From Vicinamibacteria bacterium (lineage in GTDB: Bacteria > Acidobacteriota > Vicinamibacteria > Fen-336 > JAGNNV01), in the NCBI GenBank assembly GCA_019694155.1, contig JAIBCN010000146.1, positions 1 through 55,793 on the forward strand: 55,793 bases of DNA, written 5' to 3'. Below, in pieces: positions 35,480 through 44,911 of the stretch. The translations under genes and the position numbers were made by a program. The notes beneath the pieces are model-generated. The model was not told where the DNA came from, made no database searches, and saw only the letters and a program-made list of their open reading frames with translations. The first letter of the stretch is position 1. Each line of letters begins with the position of its first letter.

Positions 35480-37900
35480 TTACAGCTTGGCGTCGATTCT
35501 CATCCCGTAGAACGACCGGTGGACGAAGAAGAGCGCCACCGCCAGGAACACCACGGCGAGTCCCTGGGTCAGGTCATGCTGGCCGTTCTTGGTCATCTCG
35601 ACGGCCAGCTCCACGGCGAGGAGTCCGAAGAGGGTGGTGAACTTGATGACGGGGTTCATGGCCACTGACGAGGTGTCCTTGAAAGGATCGCCCACGGTGT
35701 CGCCGACGACCGCGGCCGCGTGCAGAGGCGTGCCCTTCTCCTTGAGCTCGACTTCCACGATCTTCTTCGCGTTGTCCCAGGCGCCGCCCGCGTTGGCCAT
35801 GAAGATGGCCTGGTAGAGCCCGAACAGCGCGATGGAGATCAGGTAGCCGATGAAGAAGAACGGCTCGAAGCACGCGAAGGCCAGGGAGATGAAGAAGACG
35901 GTGAGGAAGATGTTGAACATCCCCTTCTGCGCATAGATGGTGCAGATCTCCACGACCTTCTTGGAGTCCTCCACTGAGGCCTTGGTCGAGCCCGAGTCGA
36001 GCTTCATGTTCTTCTTGATGAACTCCACCGCGCGATAGGCGCCCGTGGACACCGCCTGGGTGGAAGCGCCGGTGAACCAGTAGATGACCGCGCCGCCGGC
36101 CACGAGGCCGAGGAGGAAGGGCGAGTAAAGGATGGAGAGGTGCTCCATATTGACCGTGAGCTTCTCGGTGAGCATCACGATGATCGAGAAGATCATGGTG
36201 GTAGCACCCACCACCGCGGTGCCGATGAGCACGGGCTTGGCCGTGGCCTTGAAGGTGTTCCCCGCCCCGTCATTCTCCTCGAGGTGGTGCTTGGCCCTGG
36301 AGAAGTCCGGCTTGAAGCCGAATTCCTTCTCGACCTCGCCTTCGATGCCCGGAATCTGCTCGATGGTGCTGAGCTCGAACACGGACTGCGCGTTGTCGGT
36401 GACCGGGCCGTAGGAGTCGACGGCGATGGTCACCGGGCCCATGCCCAGGAACCCGAAGGCCACGAGGCCGAAGGCGAACACCGCGGGCGCCAGCATGAGG
36501 CCTTGCGGGAAGCCGGAGGCGATGGCGGCGGCGATGCCCATGAGGCCGGTGATGGCAAGACCCAGCCAGAAGGCGGAGAAGTTGCCGGCGATGAGGCCGG
36601 CGAGGATGTTCAGCGACGCGCCGCCTTCACGGGAGGCCGTCACCACTTCCTTCACGTGGCTCGACTCGGTGGAGGTGAAGATCTTGACCAGCTCGGGGAT
36701 GATCGCGCCCGCGAGCGTGCCGCAGGTGATGATGGAGGAGAGCTTCCACCACAGGCTGGTGTCGCCCGCGAGGTCGGGGATCATCAGGTAGGACACGGCG
36801 TAGGTCACGATCACGGACAGGATGGAGGTGAGCCAGACCAGCGAGGTGAGCGGCGCCTCGAAGTTCATCTTGTCCGCCTTCGCGTACTTGCCCGCGGCCA
36901 CCGCTTCGTTCGCGAAGTAGGAAACCACCGAGGTCCCGATCATGAGGATGCGCATCACGAAGATCCAGACCAGAAGCTGAACCTGGACCTTGGGATCGCT
37001 GACCGCGAGAAGGATGAACGTGATGAGGGCGACGCCGGTGACGCCGTAGGTCTCGAAGCCGTCGGCGGTGGGGCCGACGGAGTCGCCCGCGTTGTCGCCC
37101 GTGCAGTCGGCGATGACGCCGGGGTTCCGCGCGTCGTCTTCCTTCACGTCGAAGACGATCTTCATGAGGTCGGAGCCGATGTCCGCGATCTTGGTGAAGA
37201 TACCGCCCGCGATGCGGAGCGCGGCCGCGCCAAGCGACTCACCGATGGCGAAGCCGATGAAGCAGGGGCCCGCGTAGTCACCGGGGACGAAGAGAAGAAT
37301 GGCGAGCATGATCACGAGCTCGGTGGCGATGAGCAGGGTGCCGATGGAGATGCCGGCCTTGAGCGGGATGGCGTAGGTCGGGAAGGGCTTTCCGCGCAGG
37401 GCGGCGAAGGCGGTGCGGGAGTTCGCGAAGGTGTTGATGCGGATGCCGAACCACGCGACCCCGTAGCTTCCCGCGATGCCCACGAGGGAGAAGAAGATGA
37501 TGAGGAGCACCCGGTCGACCGAGAAGTGACGGAGTCCGCCGAAGTAAACCACCATGATGACGGCGATGAAGCTCCACAGCACCATGATGAACTTGCCCTG
37601 AGTCTGCAGGTAGGTCTTGCAGGTCTCGTAGATCAGCTCGGACACTTCCAGCATGGACTTGTGCACGGGCATGTCCCGCAGCTGCTTGAAGAAGACCATG
37701 CCGAACAGGGCCCCAGCCGCGCAGACGAAGAGGCCGAGGAACAGGAGGGTCTGGCCCGTCATGCCGAAGAAGGACACCGAAGTGAGGTCGGGCAGGACGA
37801 GTTCGGCTTCACTCGCGAAGGTCGGGGCCGCGGAGGCCACGATCGCGAGAGCCGCCAGGAGGGCGAGCTTGAGAGACTTACGCTCGACGAACGAGAACAT
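35480..37900 (-). CDS. hppA: membrane-bound ion-translocating pyrophosphatase
   Basis: 806 residues with about 16 hydrophobic helices, longer than many bacterial forms (660-700). It couples pyrophosphate hydrolysis to ion pumping. Signature regions are present in divergent form: IADIGSDLMKIVFDVKEDD for the DVGADLVGKVE region, DCTGDNAGDSVG, ADGFETYG with the conserved Asp and Glu of helix 6, VAVDSYGPVTDNA-type sequence (AVDSYGPVTDNAQ) and C-terminal GDTVGDPFKDTS. AGNTFKATAKP has Lys where K+-dependent enzymes have Ala, so it is probably K+-independent and proton-pumping. It is a single-gene unit ending at a strong terminator. Confidence 0.95.
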   Translation of the reverse strand: MFSFVERKSLKLALLAALAIVASAAPTFASEAELVLPDLTSVSFFGMTGQTLLFLGLFVCAAGALFGMVFFKQLRDMPVHKSMLEVSELIYETCKTYLQTQGKFIMVLWSFIAVIMVVYFGGLRHFSVDRVLLIIFFSLVGIAGSYGVAWFGIRINTFANSRTAFAALRGKPFPTYAIPLKAGISIGTLLIATELVIMLAILLFVPGDYAGPCFIGFAIGESLGAAALRIAGGIFTKIADIGSDLMKIVFDVKEDDARNPGVIADCTGDNAGDSVGPTADGFETYGVTGVALITFILLAVSDPKVQVQLLVWIFVMRILMIGTSVVSYFANEAVAAGKYAKADKMNFEAPLTSLVWLTSILSVIVTYAVSYLMIPDLAGDTSLWWKLSSIITCGTLAGAIIPELVKIFTSTESSHVKEVVTASREGGASLNILAGLIAGNFSAFWLGLAITGLMGIAAAIASGFPQGLMLAPAVFAFGLVAFGFLGMGPVTIAVDSYGPVTDNAQSVFELSTIEQIPGIEGEVEKEFGFKPDFSRAKHHLEENDGAGNTFKATAKPVLIGTAVVGATTMIFSIIVMLTEKLTVNMEHLSILYSPFLLGLVAGGAVIYWFTGASTQAVSTGAYRAVEFIKKNMKLDSGSTKASVEDSKKVVEICTIYAQKGMFNIFLTVFFISLAFACFEPFFFIGYLISIALFGLYQAIFMANAGGAWDNAKKIVEVELKEKGTPLHAAAVVGDTVGDPFKDTSSVAMNPVIKFTTLFGLLAVELAVEMTKNGQHDLTQGLAVVFLAVALFFVHRSFYGMRIDAKL

Positions 37901-37999
37901 GCATTTCTCCTAAAAGAGGATCCTTGGGGGGAGTGAGGGCACACCCGGGGAAACGGCCGCCACCTGGGGCGTGAGGGCGTCAATTCTAACTGAACAGGA

Positions 38000-39805
38000 T
38001 CAGTGGGTGTTGAGGGTGATGCTCGAAGGGTGGGCCGCGTCCAGATGGACGGAGTTGGCCGCGGTCACGAGGCCCCGCTCCCTGCCGCAGGGCTCGCCCG
38101 TGTTCGGATTGACATCGAAGCGCGGGAAGTTGCTGCTCGAGACATCGAGACGGATGCGATGCCCCTTCCCGAACACGTTGCTGATCGCCTGGGGCTCGAT
38201 GAGAACCTCCACGATCTCGCCCGGCCGAAGCCAGGCCTCGTGGTCGAAGCCCTCGCGATACCGGCAGCGGACGACGGAATCGGTGAGGTTCATGGCGAAG
38301 CCCTTTGGCCAGGCCGGGGTGGGAGGATGGACGTCGATCAGCTTGGCCGTGAAGTCCGTGTCCTTCGCCGAGGAGGAGACGAACAGGCGAACCGAGACCG
38401 GCCCCGTGACCTCGAAATCGGCTTCGAGCGGCTCGGTCTGGAAGACCAGCACATCCTCCCGGTTCGCGAGCGGCTCCGAGTCATAGCAGACCCAGAGTTC
38501 CTCGCGCGAGCGCTGGTCGTAGGCGCCTCCCTGGATGAGCGCCGGGAACATTCCGTTTTGAACACCGCCTCCGATCGTTGGCACGGGGTCGAGGGGATCG
38601 AAATGAAAGGAGCGAGGCGGCGCCCCCGCGGATGGCGTCTCGGGTCGAAGGCCGCCATCGCCGTGGAGGTGGAAAGTGACCGGCCGGGAGGCGGGAGGCG
38701 GCCAGGCGGTCTCGTCGCGCCATCGTCCGCCGTGTTGCAGTCGGCCCGCCTCGTCGCGCCCGCCCGCACCGCCCCCCATCACGAAGATGTGGACCTCGGG
38801 TCCCGTGAGAATGCCGTTGTCCATCCCCTTCAGGGTGGCGTCGAACCAGAGCTTCCGAAGCGCGTTGAAGTCGATCTTCGACTCCGCTCCGAAATCGACC
38901 TCGCCCGCGAAGGTGCGCGCGAAATCGTCGTAGCCGTGGAGCCACGACCCGATGAGGAGACGCATGGGGGATGTCCGGCCGCGGCGGATCGCCCGGTACT
39001 TCTCGAGGGTGGCCCACACGTGATGGCCGTACCAGGAGGTCTGAAAGAAGATCGGGATGTCCGGGTAGGCGTCCACGTGATCGCGGAGGCTGAGGGTCGG
39101 CTGCGTCCAGTAGTCCTCGCGGCGCGACGTGGTCAGCATGTCGAAGAACCAGCGTTCTTCGCGAGGCGCGTGGCGCAGAAACGACTCCCCCTTTCGCAGG
39201 GGCAGCCGGTCGAGCCAGGGCCGCAGGCCGTCCAGTTCCGACTCGAAGGCATCGCGGCGGGCGGGGTCGCTCGCGAGGTCGGGGCCTTCGCGGGCCAGGC
39301 GAACCACGTAAGGGAGCAAGACGCCCAGTTCGAAGGCGCCCGAGTGGCGGAGGGTCCGATGAAAATAGTCGTGGCCGCCGTCGGACAGGAACTGGGACCT
39401 AAGGCCCGGGGGGCGCAGAACGGCGAGGGCCTGCTGGGTGGCGGTCGAGTAGGAGAGCCCCATGGTGCCGATCCGCCCGTCGCACCACGGTTGGGCCACG
39501 AGCCACTCCATGGTGTCGAAGCCGTCCGGCCCTTCCTGCTCCGAGAGGAAGTACCACTCGCCCTCCGAAGCGAACCGGCCGCGCACGTCCTGCATCACCA
39601 CCACGTAGCCCGCGCGCGCGAAATACTCTCCCGCCTGGTTCAGGACCACGCGGCGTTTCCCGTAGGGCGTACGCTCGAGCAGCACCGGGAACCGGCCAGG
39701 GACCGCGACACCGTCGCGGGCCGGGCGATAGATGTCGATGGACAGCGCCACACCGTCGCGCATACGGACCGTGCGGTCGGGCTCGAGGAGGAAATCGAAG
39801 GTCAT
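38000..39805 (-). CDS. CocE/NonD family hydrolase
   Basis: 601 residues, without a signal peptide. An S15-like alpha/beta-hydrolase: VRMRDGVALSIDIYRP, FPVLLERTPYGK, GYVVVMQDVRGRFASEGEW, nucleophile Ser in IGTMGLSYSTATQQ, then a helical cap, and GSWLHGYDD near the acid/base region. The C-terminal 200 residues form the jelly-roll domain (GPVSVRLFVSSSAKDTDFTAKLIDVHP). Relatives are cocaine esterase, glutaryl-7-ACA acylase and X-Pro dipeptidyl peptidase; the substrate is unknown. Its start overlaps the stop of the TPR gene upstream. Confidence 0.93.
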   Translation of the reverse strand: MTFDFLLEPDRTVRMRDGVALSIDIYRPARDGVAVPGRFPVLLERTPYGKRRVVLNQAGEYFARAGYVVVMQDVRGRFASEGEWYFLSEQEGPDGFDTMEWLVAQPWCDGRIGTMGLSYSTATQQALAVLRPPGLRSQFLSDGGHDYFHRTLRHSGAFELGVLLPYVVRLAREGPDLASDPARRDAFESELDGLRPWLDRLPLRKGESFLRHAPREERWFFDMLTTSRREDYWTQPTLSLRDHVDAYPDIPIFFQTSWYGHHVWATLEKYRAIRRGRTSPMRLLIGSWLHGYDDFARTFAGEVDFGAESKIDFNALRKLWFDATLKGMDNGILTGPEVHIFVMGGGAGGRDEAGRLQHGGRWRDETAWPPPASRPVTFHLHGDGGLRPETPSAGAPPRSFHFDPLDPVPTIGGGVQNGMFPALIQGGAYDQRSREELWVCYDSEPLANREDVLVFQTEPLEADFEVTGPVSVRLFVSSSAKDTDFTAKLIDVHPPTPAWPKGFAMNLTDSVVRCRYREGFDHEAWLRPGEIVEVLIEPQAISNVFGKGHRIRLDVSSSNFPRFDVNPNTGEPCGRERGLVTAANSVHLDAAHPSSITLNTH

Positions 39806-40797
39806 ACCGGAGGCGGCGAGCCGCCCTTCAGTTCATCGAGGCGCCTTCTGGCCTGCGTGGTGTAGTGAGAATCCTCGAGGAGCATGTCCGCCCGCGGCGC
39901 CTCCGCGGCGCATTGCTCGAGGATCCGTACCGCTTCGTCCTTCTTCTCCTGTTCGTGGTCGAGGATGCCTTCGCCCAGAAAGAAGCAATTGACCGGGTGG
40001 TGCGGGGCGACCTGGTAGGCGCGCCGGAGGTACTGCAGGCCCTTCTCGTGCGAGACCCAGCCCGTGATGAAGGGGATGCGCGGCGCCTCCGAGTGCAGCC
40101 GGCCCAGGATGCGATACCCCGCCCCGTCCTCGAAAAGCGGGTCGATGTCGACGACGGTCTGGCCCAGGTCGCGAAGCCTCGAGGCGACGCCGCTTCGGGC
40201 GGAAGCGAACTTTCCGCGGGCGAGACCCCATTCGCCCCAGTGAAATGCCGTCCAAAGGTAGAGGGCGGGAGCGCCTTTCACCAGGCGAAGCGCCTCGATG
40301 CGCGACAGGCCGCGCGCGGCCTTCGCCTCCGCTTCGAGACGGTCGACCGCGTCCTGCCCGAGCTTCCGCCCCTCGTCGAAGAGGGCCTTCTTCTCCTCGA
40401 GCTCCAGGCCCGTATAGGCCCCACGGAATTGCAGGGCCCGCATCAGCTTCGCCAGGACCTCGATGTCCCGGGGGGCGAGGGCAAGAGCCTTTCGATAGAG
40501 CCCGATCGCGGCCTCGACCTCCTCGGGACGCGCCACCCCGTCGATCGTCCCGATCGCCCGGCGCGAGTAGTGGTCGTCGGCAAGGGCGAGGAGCGAAGCC
40601 AGTTCCGGGGTCGGCTCGGGAGATGGTGACAGAGAAGGGACAGGCGACGGAGACGGAGTTGGAGTTTGAGTGGCGCTCGGATTGGGCGACGCGGAAGGGG
40701 CGGGCGTCGGCGAGGGGGAGGCCGCCTGGGCCGACCACGCCGGGGCGCTCGCGAGGACGAGTGTGAAGCTGAGGCGTAGCGGAATCAACCGACCCAT
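39802..40797 (-). CDS. secreted TPR protein with Pro/Ser-rich linker
   Basis: 331 residues. A signal peptide (LSFTLVLASAPAWSAQA) is followed by about 45 residues rich in Ser, Pro and Thr (SPSPTPAPSASPNPS), a probable flexible tether. Helical repeats then follow: AAIGLYRKALALAPRDIEVLAKLM, ALYLWTAFHWGEWGLARGK, GLQYLRRAYQVAPHHPVNCFFLGEGI and AVRILEQCAAEAP. The middle resembles TRAP-transporter-associated TatT proteins, but no TRAP genes are near. It is coupled to the CocE hydrolase gene. Confidence 0.8.
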   Translation of the reverse strand: MGRLIPLRLSFTLVLASAPAWSAQAASPSPTPAPSASPNPSATQTPTPSPSPVPSLSPSPEPTPELASLLALADDHYSRRAIGTIDGVARPEEVEAAIGLYRKALALAPRDIEVLAKLMRALQFRGAYTGLELEEKKALFDEGRKLGQDAVDRLEAEAKAARGLSRIEALRLVKGAPALYLWTAFHWGEWGLARGKFASARSGVASRLRDLGQTVVDIDPLFEDGAGYRILGRLHSEAPRIPFITGWVSHEKGLQYLRRAYQVAPHHPVNCFFLGEGILDHEQEKKDEAVRILEQCAAEAPRADMLLEDSHYTTQARRRLDELKGGSPPPV

Positions 40798-40854
40798 CTT
40801 GTCATCCGAGGCCGTCTCGCGGGTTTTCCGGGCTGCGGAAGAAACTCGCGCGCC

Positions 40855-42318
40855 CTATTTCATGCCCGCGAGCCAGCGGTCCATGATGTCGCGCGTCTCG
40901 ATGCCGGTCGCGGCCTTGAAGATCGCTGGAAGTTCATCGATCGAGAAGGCCCGCTGCTCCCGGGCCGACCAGGCGACGAGGGCGCGGAGCGCGTCGCGAA
41001 GCCGCGCCCCCCCACCCGGCGACGCGCGCAACCGCTCGTCCATTTCGTAGGCCATCAGTCCGCCGCGGGAGAAGACGGTCCGCCCCGTCCGGAAGTCCTC
41101 CGAGTAGAAGGTGGACGCGGTTCGCGAAAGCGCGACCAGGGGCATTCGCTTGAGGAAGTCGGGCATCTCCTTGAGCGTGTTCCGAAACCGCAGATCCACC
41201 AGGGCCTCACGATAGGGCCTGCCCTCGGCGGTGTTCGGGAGGACGTCCGAGAGCGCGTCGGCGGCCGCGTACTGGCCGAAGCCCTCGGAGAGCCAGATGG
41301 TGTCGATGAGAGGCGCGAGCTCCCAGCGGAAAGGAAAGTACCCTTCGCCCGCGCACCGCTTGGGGATCCACGCGTGAGCCACGTGGTGGGCCACGTTGTA
41401 GCGGAAGGCGGCGCGCTCCCGGTCCGTGGACTTTCCGGTAGGAGCGGCGCTCGCGAGCGCTCCGAAGGTGGCGCTTTGCATGTGCTCCATGCTGAAGCCA
41501 TACCCGTGGCGCGGCGAGAGCGGCCGGAGGTAGTCGAAAAGGAGGGTGTAATGGGGGAACGGCGCCGTCCCGAAGTAGCCGAGCACGGCGTCGAACGCCT
41601 GCTCGGCAAGGGGCGCCATGACCTCTTCGTCGGCCGGACCCTCGGCGTGAATCGCGAGAAAGAGATCCGCCCCGGCCTTGAGCTTCTTCACGCGGAAGAG
41701 CGGTCCCATCAGGATCTGCGAGTCGGCCAGGTCGTAGAAATCGGCGGCGCTCGTCTTGAGGGGGCCGGAAGCCGCGGGCGCCCGCGGCGCCAAAGTCGAA
41801 AACACCGGCCAGTCCGGCCGATTCGCGGGGGGCGACACCGCCAGTTCGACCGCGCGGTCCTCGAGCCCCTCGACGTAGGCGAAGACCGAATAGCCGAGGA
41901 GGCCCACGTAACCGTCACGGGCGCGCGATGAATCCCCTCCGGAAAGCACGTCCGCCTCCATCGCGCGGAGGTCCACGTCGTACTCGATGCCCGCGATGGG
42001 GTCGAGGGAGCTTCCGCTCGTCACCGACCAGCGGGGGCCTTCCCCCCGGCTCACGGCCGCGGGAGACCCGGACCGGGAGCGCGCGGCAACAACGGTCACG
42101 AAGCGGTCGTAGGGAATCTGCCCGTACCCCATGGGAATGGCCCGCGGCATGATGAGCTCTGCCTTCGCCATCGAGGCATCGCGAGGGAAGGTCATGGACA
42201 CCCGCACGGTGGAACTCACGCCCGCCGCATCGACGGGGGCCATGGCGAGCGAATAGCTCACCACCCCCGCGGATGATGCCTGCAGTGTGGCGAGAAGGAT
42301 GGCGGCCGACAGGAGCAT
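40855..42318 (-). CDS. M61 (glycyl aminopeptidase)-like protein with altered active site
   Basis: 487 residues with a short signal peptide. The M61/M1-like fold is indicated by YGFSMEHMQSATFG near residue 275, the position of the GLEH motif, and WLSEGFGQYAA at 342, carrying the third zinc ligand. The catalytic motif reads HHVAH (311-315) where HExxH is required, so the general-base Glu is replaced by His. It is probably inactive, or uses another mechanism. It is divergent from the NAGPA-like gene across 75 bases that include an 8-bp inverted repeat (CCGGGTCG and CGACCCGG). Confidence 0.8.
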   Translation of the reverse strand: MLLSAAILLATLQASSAGVVSYSLAMAPVDAAGVSSTVRVSMTFPRDASMAKAELIMPRAIPMGYGQIPYDRFVTVVAARSRSGSPAAVSRGEGPRWSVTSGSSLDPIAGIEYDVDLRAMEADVLSGGDSSRARDGYVGLLGYSVFAYVEGLEDRAVELAVSPPANRPDWPVFSTLAPRAPAASGPLKTSAADFYDLADSQILMGPLFRVKKLKAGADLFLAIHAEGPADEEVMAPLAEQAFDAVLGYFGTAPFPHYTLLFDYLRPLSPRHGYGFSMEHMQSATFGALASAAPTGKSTDRERAAFRYNVAHHVAHAWIPKRCAGEGYFPFRWELAPLIDTIWLSEGFGQYAAADALSDVLPNTAEGRPYREALVDLRFRNTLKEMPDFLKRMPLVALSRTASTFYSEDFRTGRTVFSRGGLMAYEMDERLRASPGGGARLRDALRALVAWSAREQRAFSIDELPAIFKAATGIETRDIMDRWLAGMK

Positions 42319-42393
42319 CAGGGCGGAACATAGGCGGCCCGCCCCGGGTCGTCAACGCGCGGGCGACCCGGCCGAATAGACTGGGCGGCCCCG

Positions 42394-43182
42394 ATGCGGA
42401 CGAACCGATTGCGCGCGCTTCTCGCCTCCTGCCTGCTCGCCGCGACCCTGGCGCGCGCCGAGGAGCGCGTGACCCGTCCCTATCACGGCGTCACCCACAT
42501 CCATCGAACGGACGCGGAACAGGACTATCACCTCGTCATCCTCTCCCCGCGCGCCATGGAGGTGGTAAGCACGGACCAGGACCAGGCGTGGTCCGTGGTT
42601 TCCGACTTCGCGAAGAAGGTGGGAGCGCAGATCGCCATCAACGCGAACTTCTTCTCGAAGACGGAGAGCTGCGGCGTCACGGCGGGCGAGGGACATCTGT
42701 GGACCCCGGTGTCCGAGGGCTGCCCCATGACCATGGCCTTCTTCAGCGATGGCCGGGCGGCGATCTACAACGTCCCCGCGCGGTCGAACGGCGCGGCGGT
42801 GCCTGTCACGGGGCTCGTGGCCGCGGTGTCCGGACGCCCCGGGCTAGTGGAAAAGTCGCGCCCGTCGCCGACCCTCGAACGCTTCGCCTCGATCCGCCAT
42901 CCCCGCACCGCGCTCGGTCTCAGAAAGGACGGGACGCTGATCCTCCTGGTGGCGGACGGCCGCCGCGAGCACGCCCTGGGGTTCACGGGCCCGGAGATGA
43001 GCGAGATCTTTCTCCGCGAGAAGGCGGTGGATGCGATCAATCTCGACGGCGGCGGTTCGACGACCCTCTACATCGAGGCCGAGGGGGGCATTCAGAACCG
43101 GCCGTCGGATGGGCATGAGCGCGTGGTGGTGAACCAGCTCGGGTTCCGGCTGAAACCGCAAAAGGGTGCGAAACGGCCGTGA
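42394..43182 (+). CDS. phosphodiester glycosidase (NAGPA-domain) family protein
   Basis: 262 residues with a signal peptide (LRALLASCLLAATLARA). Domain motifs: AQIAINANFFSKTESC, ASIRHPRTALGLRKDGTLILLVADGR and the catalytic-site sequence DAINLDGGGSTTLYIE. The domain is named after the enzyme that uncovers mannose-6-phosphate; bacterial members act in the periplasm on unknown phosphodiester-linked sugars or exopolysaccharides. It overlaps the YdcF gene by 4 bases (GTGA). Confidence 0.92.
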   Translation: MRTNRLRALLASCLLAATLARAEERVTRPYHGVTHIHRTDAEQDYHLVILSPRAMEVVSTDQDQAWSVVSDFAKKVGAQIAINANFFSKTESCGVTAGEGHLWTPVSEGCPMTMAFFSDGRAAIYNVPARSNGAAVPVTGLVAAVSGRPGLVEKSRPSPTLERFASIRHPRTALGLRKDGTLILLVADGRREHALGFTGPEMSEIFLREKAVDAINLDGGGSTTLYIEAEGGIQNRPSDGHERVVVNQLGFRLKPQKGAKRP

Positions 43183-43958
43183 CCAGGCGCGAACAGGCCG
43201 CCCTCGGCGCGGCCCTCGGCCTCGCCGCGGGAGCGTTCACCCGAGACCTCGACCTCACGTCTCTCGTCTCATTCTGGGGCGATCGCCTCGTCTTCCTGCC
43301 CCTGGGCGCCATCTTCGGCGCGCTCTGCGCGGCCACGCGACTGCGCCGCGCGTTCTACGCGTGCGTGGCCCTCCTCGCGGTGCTCTGGGTCGGCGTCGCC
43401 TACGGGCCGTTGAGCCGGATGCTCCTCGCGGGCCTCGTGCGGAGCGACGCCCTGCGCCCGGCCGATGCCGTCCTGGTGCTGGGCACGCGGATGCAGTCGG
43501 ACGGCGACCCCACCGCCACCCAGCTTTCGCGCCTGCTCCGCGGCCTCGAACTCGTGAAGGACGGCCTGGCGCCGCGGCTCATGATCACCGAGCTGCCGCC
43601 GCCTTATGCGGCGCAGCGCCCCTTCGTGGAGGCCCTTCTCGCGCGGTTCAAGCCGGACGTCGAGCTCGTGGACTTCGGTCCCACCTTCAACACGCGCGAC
43701 GAGGCGGTCATGGCCGCGGAATACCTGAAGAAACGCGGCCTGCGCCGAATCATCGTGACTTCATCGCCTACTCATACCTACCGGGCGGCCGCCCTGCTCG
43801 AGGCGCAGGGCCTCGAGGTCATGGCCACACCCGCGCGCGAGACGCGTTTCGATCTCGAAACACTCGATCGGCCGGAGGAGCGCCTTCTGGCTTTCGGCGC
43901 GATCATCCACGAACGCCTCGGGATCGTCGTCTACCGAAGGCGCGGCTGGATCCGCTGA
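43179..43958 (+). CDS. YdcF/SanA-ElyC family membrane-anchored protein (DUF218)
   Basis: 259 residues. Two N-terminal hydrophobic segments (LGAALGLAAGAF; FYACVALLAVLWVGVAYGPL) precede the DUF218 domain: PADAVLVLGTRMQSDGDPTATQLSRLLRGLELVKDG, TFNTRDEAVMAAEYLKKRGLRRIIVTSSPTHTYRAA read in two parts. The fold binds nucleotides or S-adenosylmethionine in YdcF, and ElyC affects envelope lipid-carrier metabolism. The start overlaps the NAGPA-like gene, suggesting a shared envelope task. Confidence 0.88.
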   Translation: MTRREQAALGAALGLAAGAFTRDLDLTSLVSFWGDRLVFLPLGAIFGALCAATRLRRAFYACVALLAVLWVGVAYGPLSRMLLAGLVRSDALRPADAVLVLGTRMQSDGDPTATQLSRLLRGLELVKDGLAPRLMITELPPPYAAQRPFVEALLARFKPDVELVDFGPTFNTRDEAVMAAEYLKKRGLRRIIVTSSPTHTYRAAALLEAQGLEVMATPARETRFDLETLDRPEERLLAFGAIIHERLGIVVYRRRGWIR

Positions 43959-43977
43959 GGTTACGGGGCCCGCTCGA

Positions 43978-44589
43978 TCAGGGGCGGGGCTCGCCCTTCG
44001 CCAGCGTCTCGAGAAACGCGCGCAGCTTCCCAAAAGCCTGGCCCCGGTGCGAAATGGCGTCCTTCTTCGCGCGCGGCAGCTCACCCGTGGTGCAGCCCGA
44101 GGGCGGGTGAAAGAAGATCGGGTCGTAGCCGAAGCCGTTCAATCCGCGGGGCGTGGAGACGATCAGGCCGTGCACCTGCTGCTCGGTCTCGAAGATCACG
44201 TACCCCGACGCGGCCATCACCACCGCGCAGGTGAAGTGCGCGGTGCGCTTCTCCTCCGGCACGTCGCGCAGGCGGCGCCAGATCTCCTGGAAGCGCTGGG
44301 GATAGGTGGCTCCCTCGCCGCAGAAGCGGCTCGAGTAGACGCCGGGCTCTCCGTTCATGGCGTCGATCGAAAGCCCGGAGTCGTCCGCCACCGCGGGCAG
44401 GCCGGACAACCGCGAGTAGTGGAGGGCCTTGAGCCGGGCGTTTCCGAGAAAGGTGGTCTCCGTCTCCTCGGGGCTCTCATCGATCCCCAGGTCCCGCGGA
44501 ATCAGGAAACGGAAGGGCAGGCCGGCGATGAGGCCCTCGATCTCGCGCAGCTTGTCGCGATTCTGGGAGGCTATGAGGATGTCGCGCAT
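43978..44589 (-). CDS. rdgB: dITP/XTP pyrophosphatase
   Basis: 203 residues from ATG 44589. The longer frame to 44736 has no hydrophobic or conserved start. HAM1-family motifs: ILIASQNRDKLREIEGLI, TFLGNARLKALHYSRLSGLPAVADDSGLSIDAMNGEPGVYSSRF in sequence, GFGYDPIFFHP and AKKDAISHRGQAFGKL. It removes pyrophosphate from ITP, dITP and XTP to keep them out of nucleic acids. It converges with the YdcF gene across 19 bases. Confidence 0.96.
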   Translation of the reverse strand: MRDILIASQNRDKLREIEGLIAGLPFRFLIPRDLGIDESPEETETTFLGNARLKALHYSRLSGLPAVADDSGLSIDAMNGEPGVYSSRFCGEGATYPQRFQEIWRRLRDVPEEKRTAHFTCAVVMAASGYVIFETEQQVHGLIVSTPRGLNGFGYDPIFFHPPSGCTTGELPRAKKDAISHRGQAFGKLRAFLETLAKGEPRP

Positions 44590-44756
44590 GTTGGTTTGGC
44601 GGGGCAGCAGGAGGTTGCTTCGTCGCGGTCCGATCGGGCGGCTCCTCGCCTTGGCGCGAGGTCCAGTTGAAGAGGTGAGCGTGAACGAGCGCAGGCCCAA
44701 TTCGCCTGGGCCGGAGCGACGGGGCGGGCCGTTCAACGCCCCTCAAAGCGAAGAGG

Positions 44757-44833
44757 TGGCGCGCCTGAAGGGACTCGAACCCCTGACCCGCAGCTTAGAA
44801 GGCTGCCGCTCTATCCAGCTGAGCTACAGGCGC
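44757..44833 (-). tRNA. tRNA-Arg (UCU)
   Basis: 77 bases including an encoded CCA. The acceptor GCGCCTG pairs with CAGGCGC; the D-arm reads GCTCAGCTGGATAGAGC. The anticodon loop is CTTCTAA, giving UCU. The T-arm contains GGTTCGAGTCC. It reads AGA codons, rare in this DNA. Confidence 0.97.
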
Positions 44834-44911
44834 GCGCAAAGAAAAGTATACGTGGCGGCCCCGGCAACGTCCGGGATGGCCCGATCGAGGGGAATCGAAT
44901 AAACTGCCCGG

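Noticed and set aside
36140..37936. 598-codon plus-strand frame opposite hppA
   Set aside because: Glu/Gly/His/Asp-rich shadow of a strongly conserved membrane protein gene.
42343..42372. 8-bp inverted repeat between the M61-like and NAGPA-like genes as an operator
   Set aside because: It is visible, but short G+C-rich inverted repeats are common here and no promoter elements fit around it; noted only within the M61 entry.
44429..44902. Plus frame covering the tRNA-Arg region
   Set aside because: It crosses a well-formed tRNA gene and the 5' part of rdgB on the other strand.
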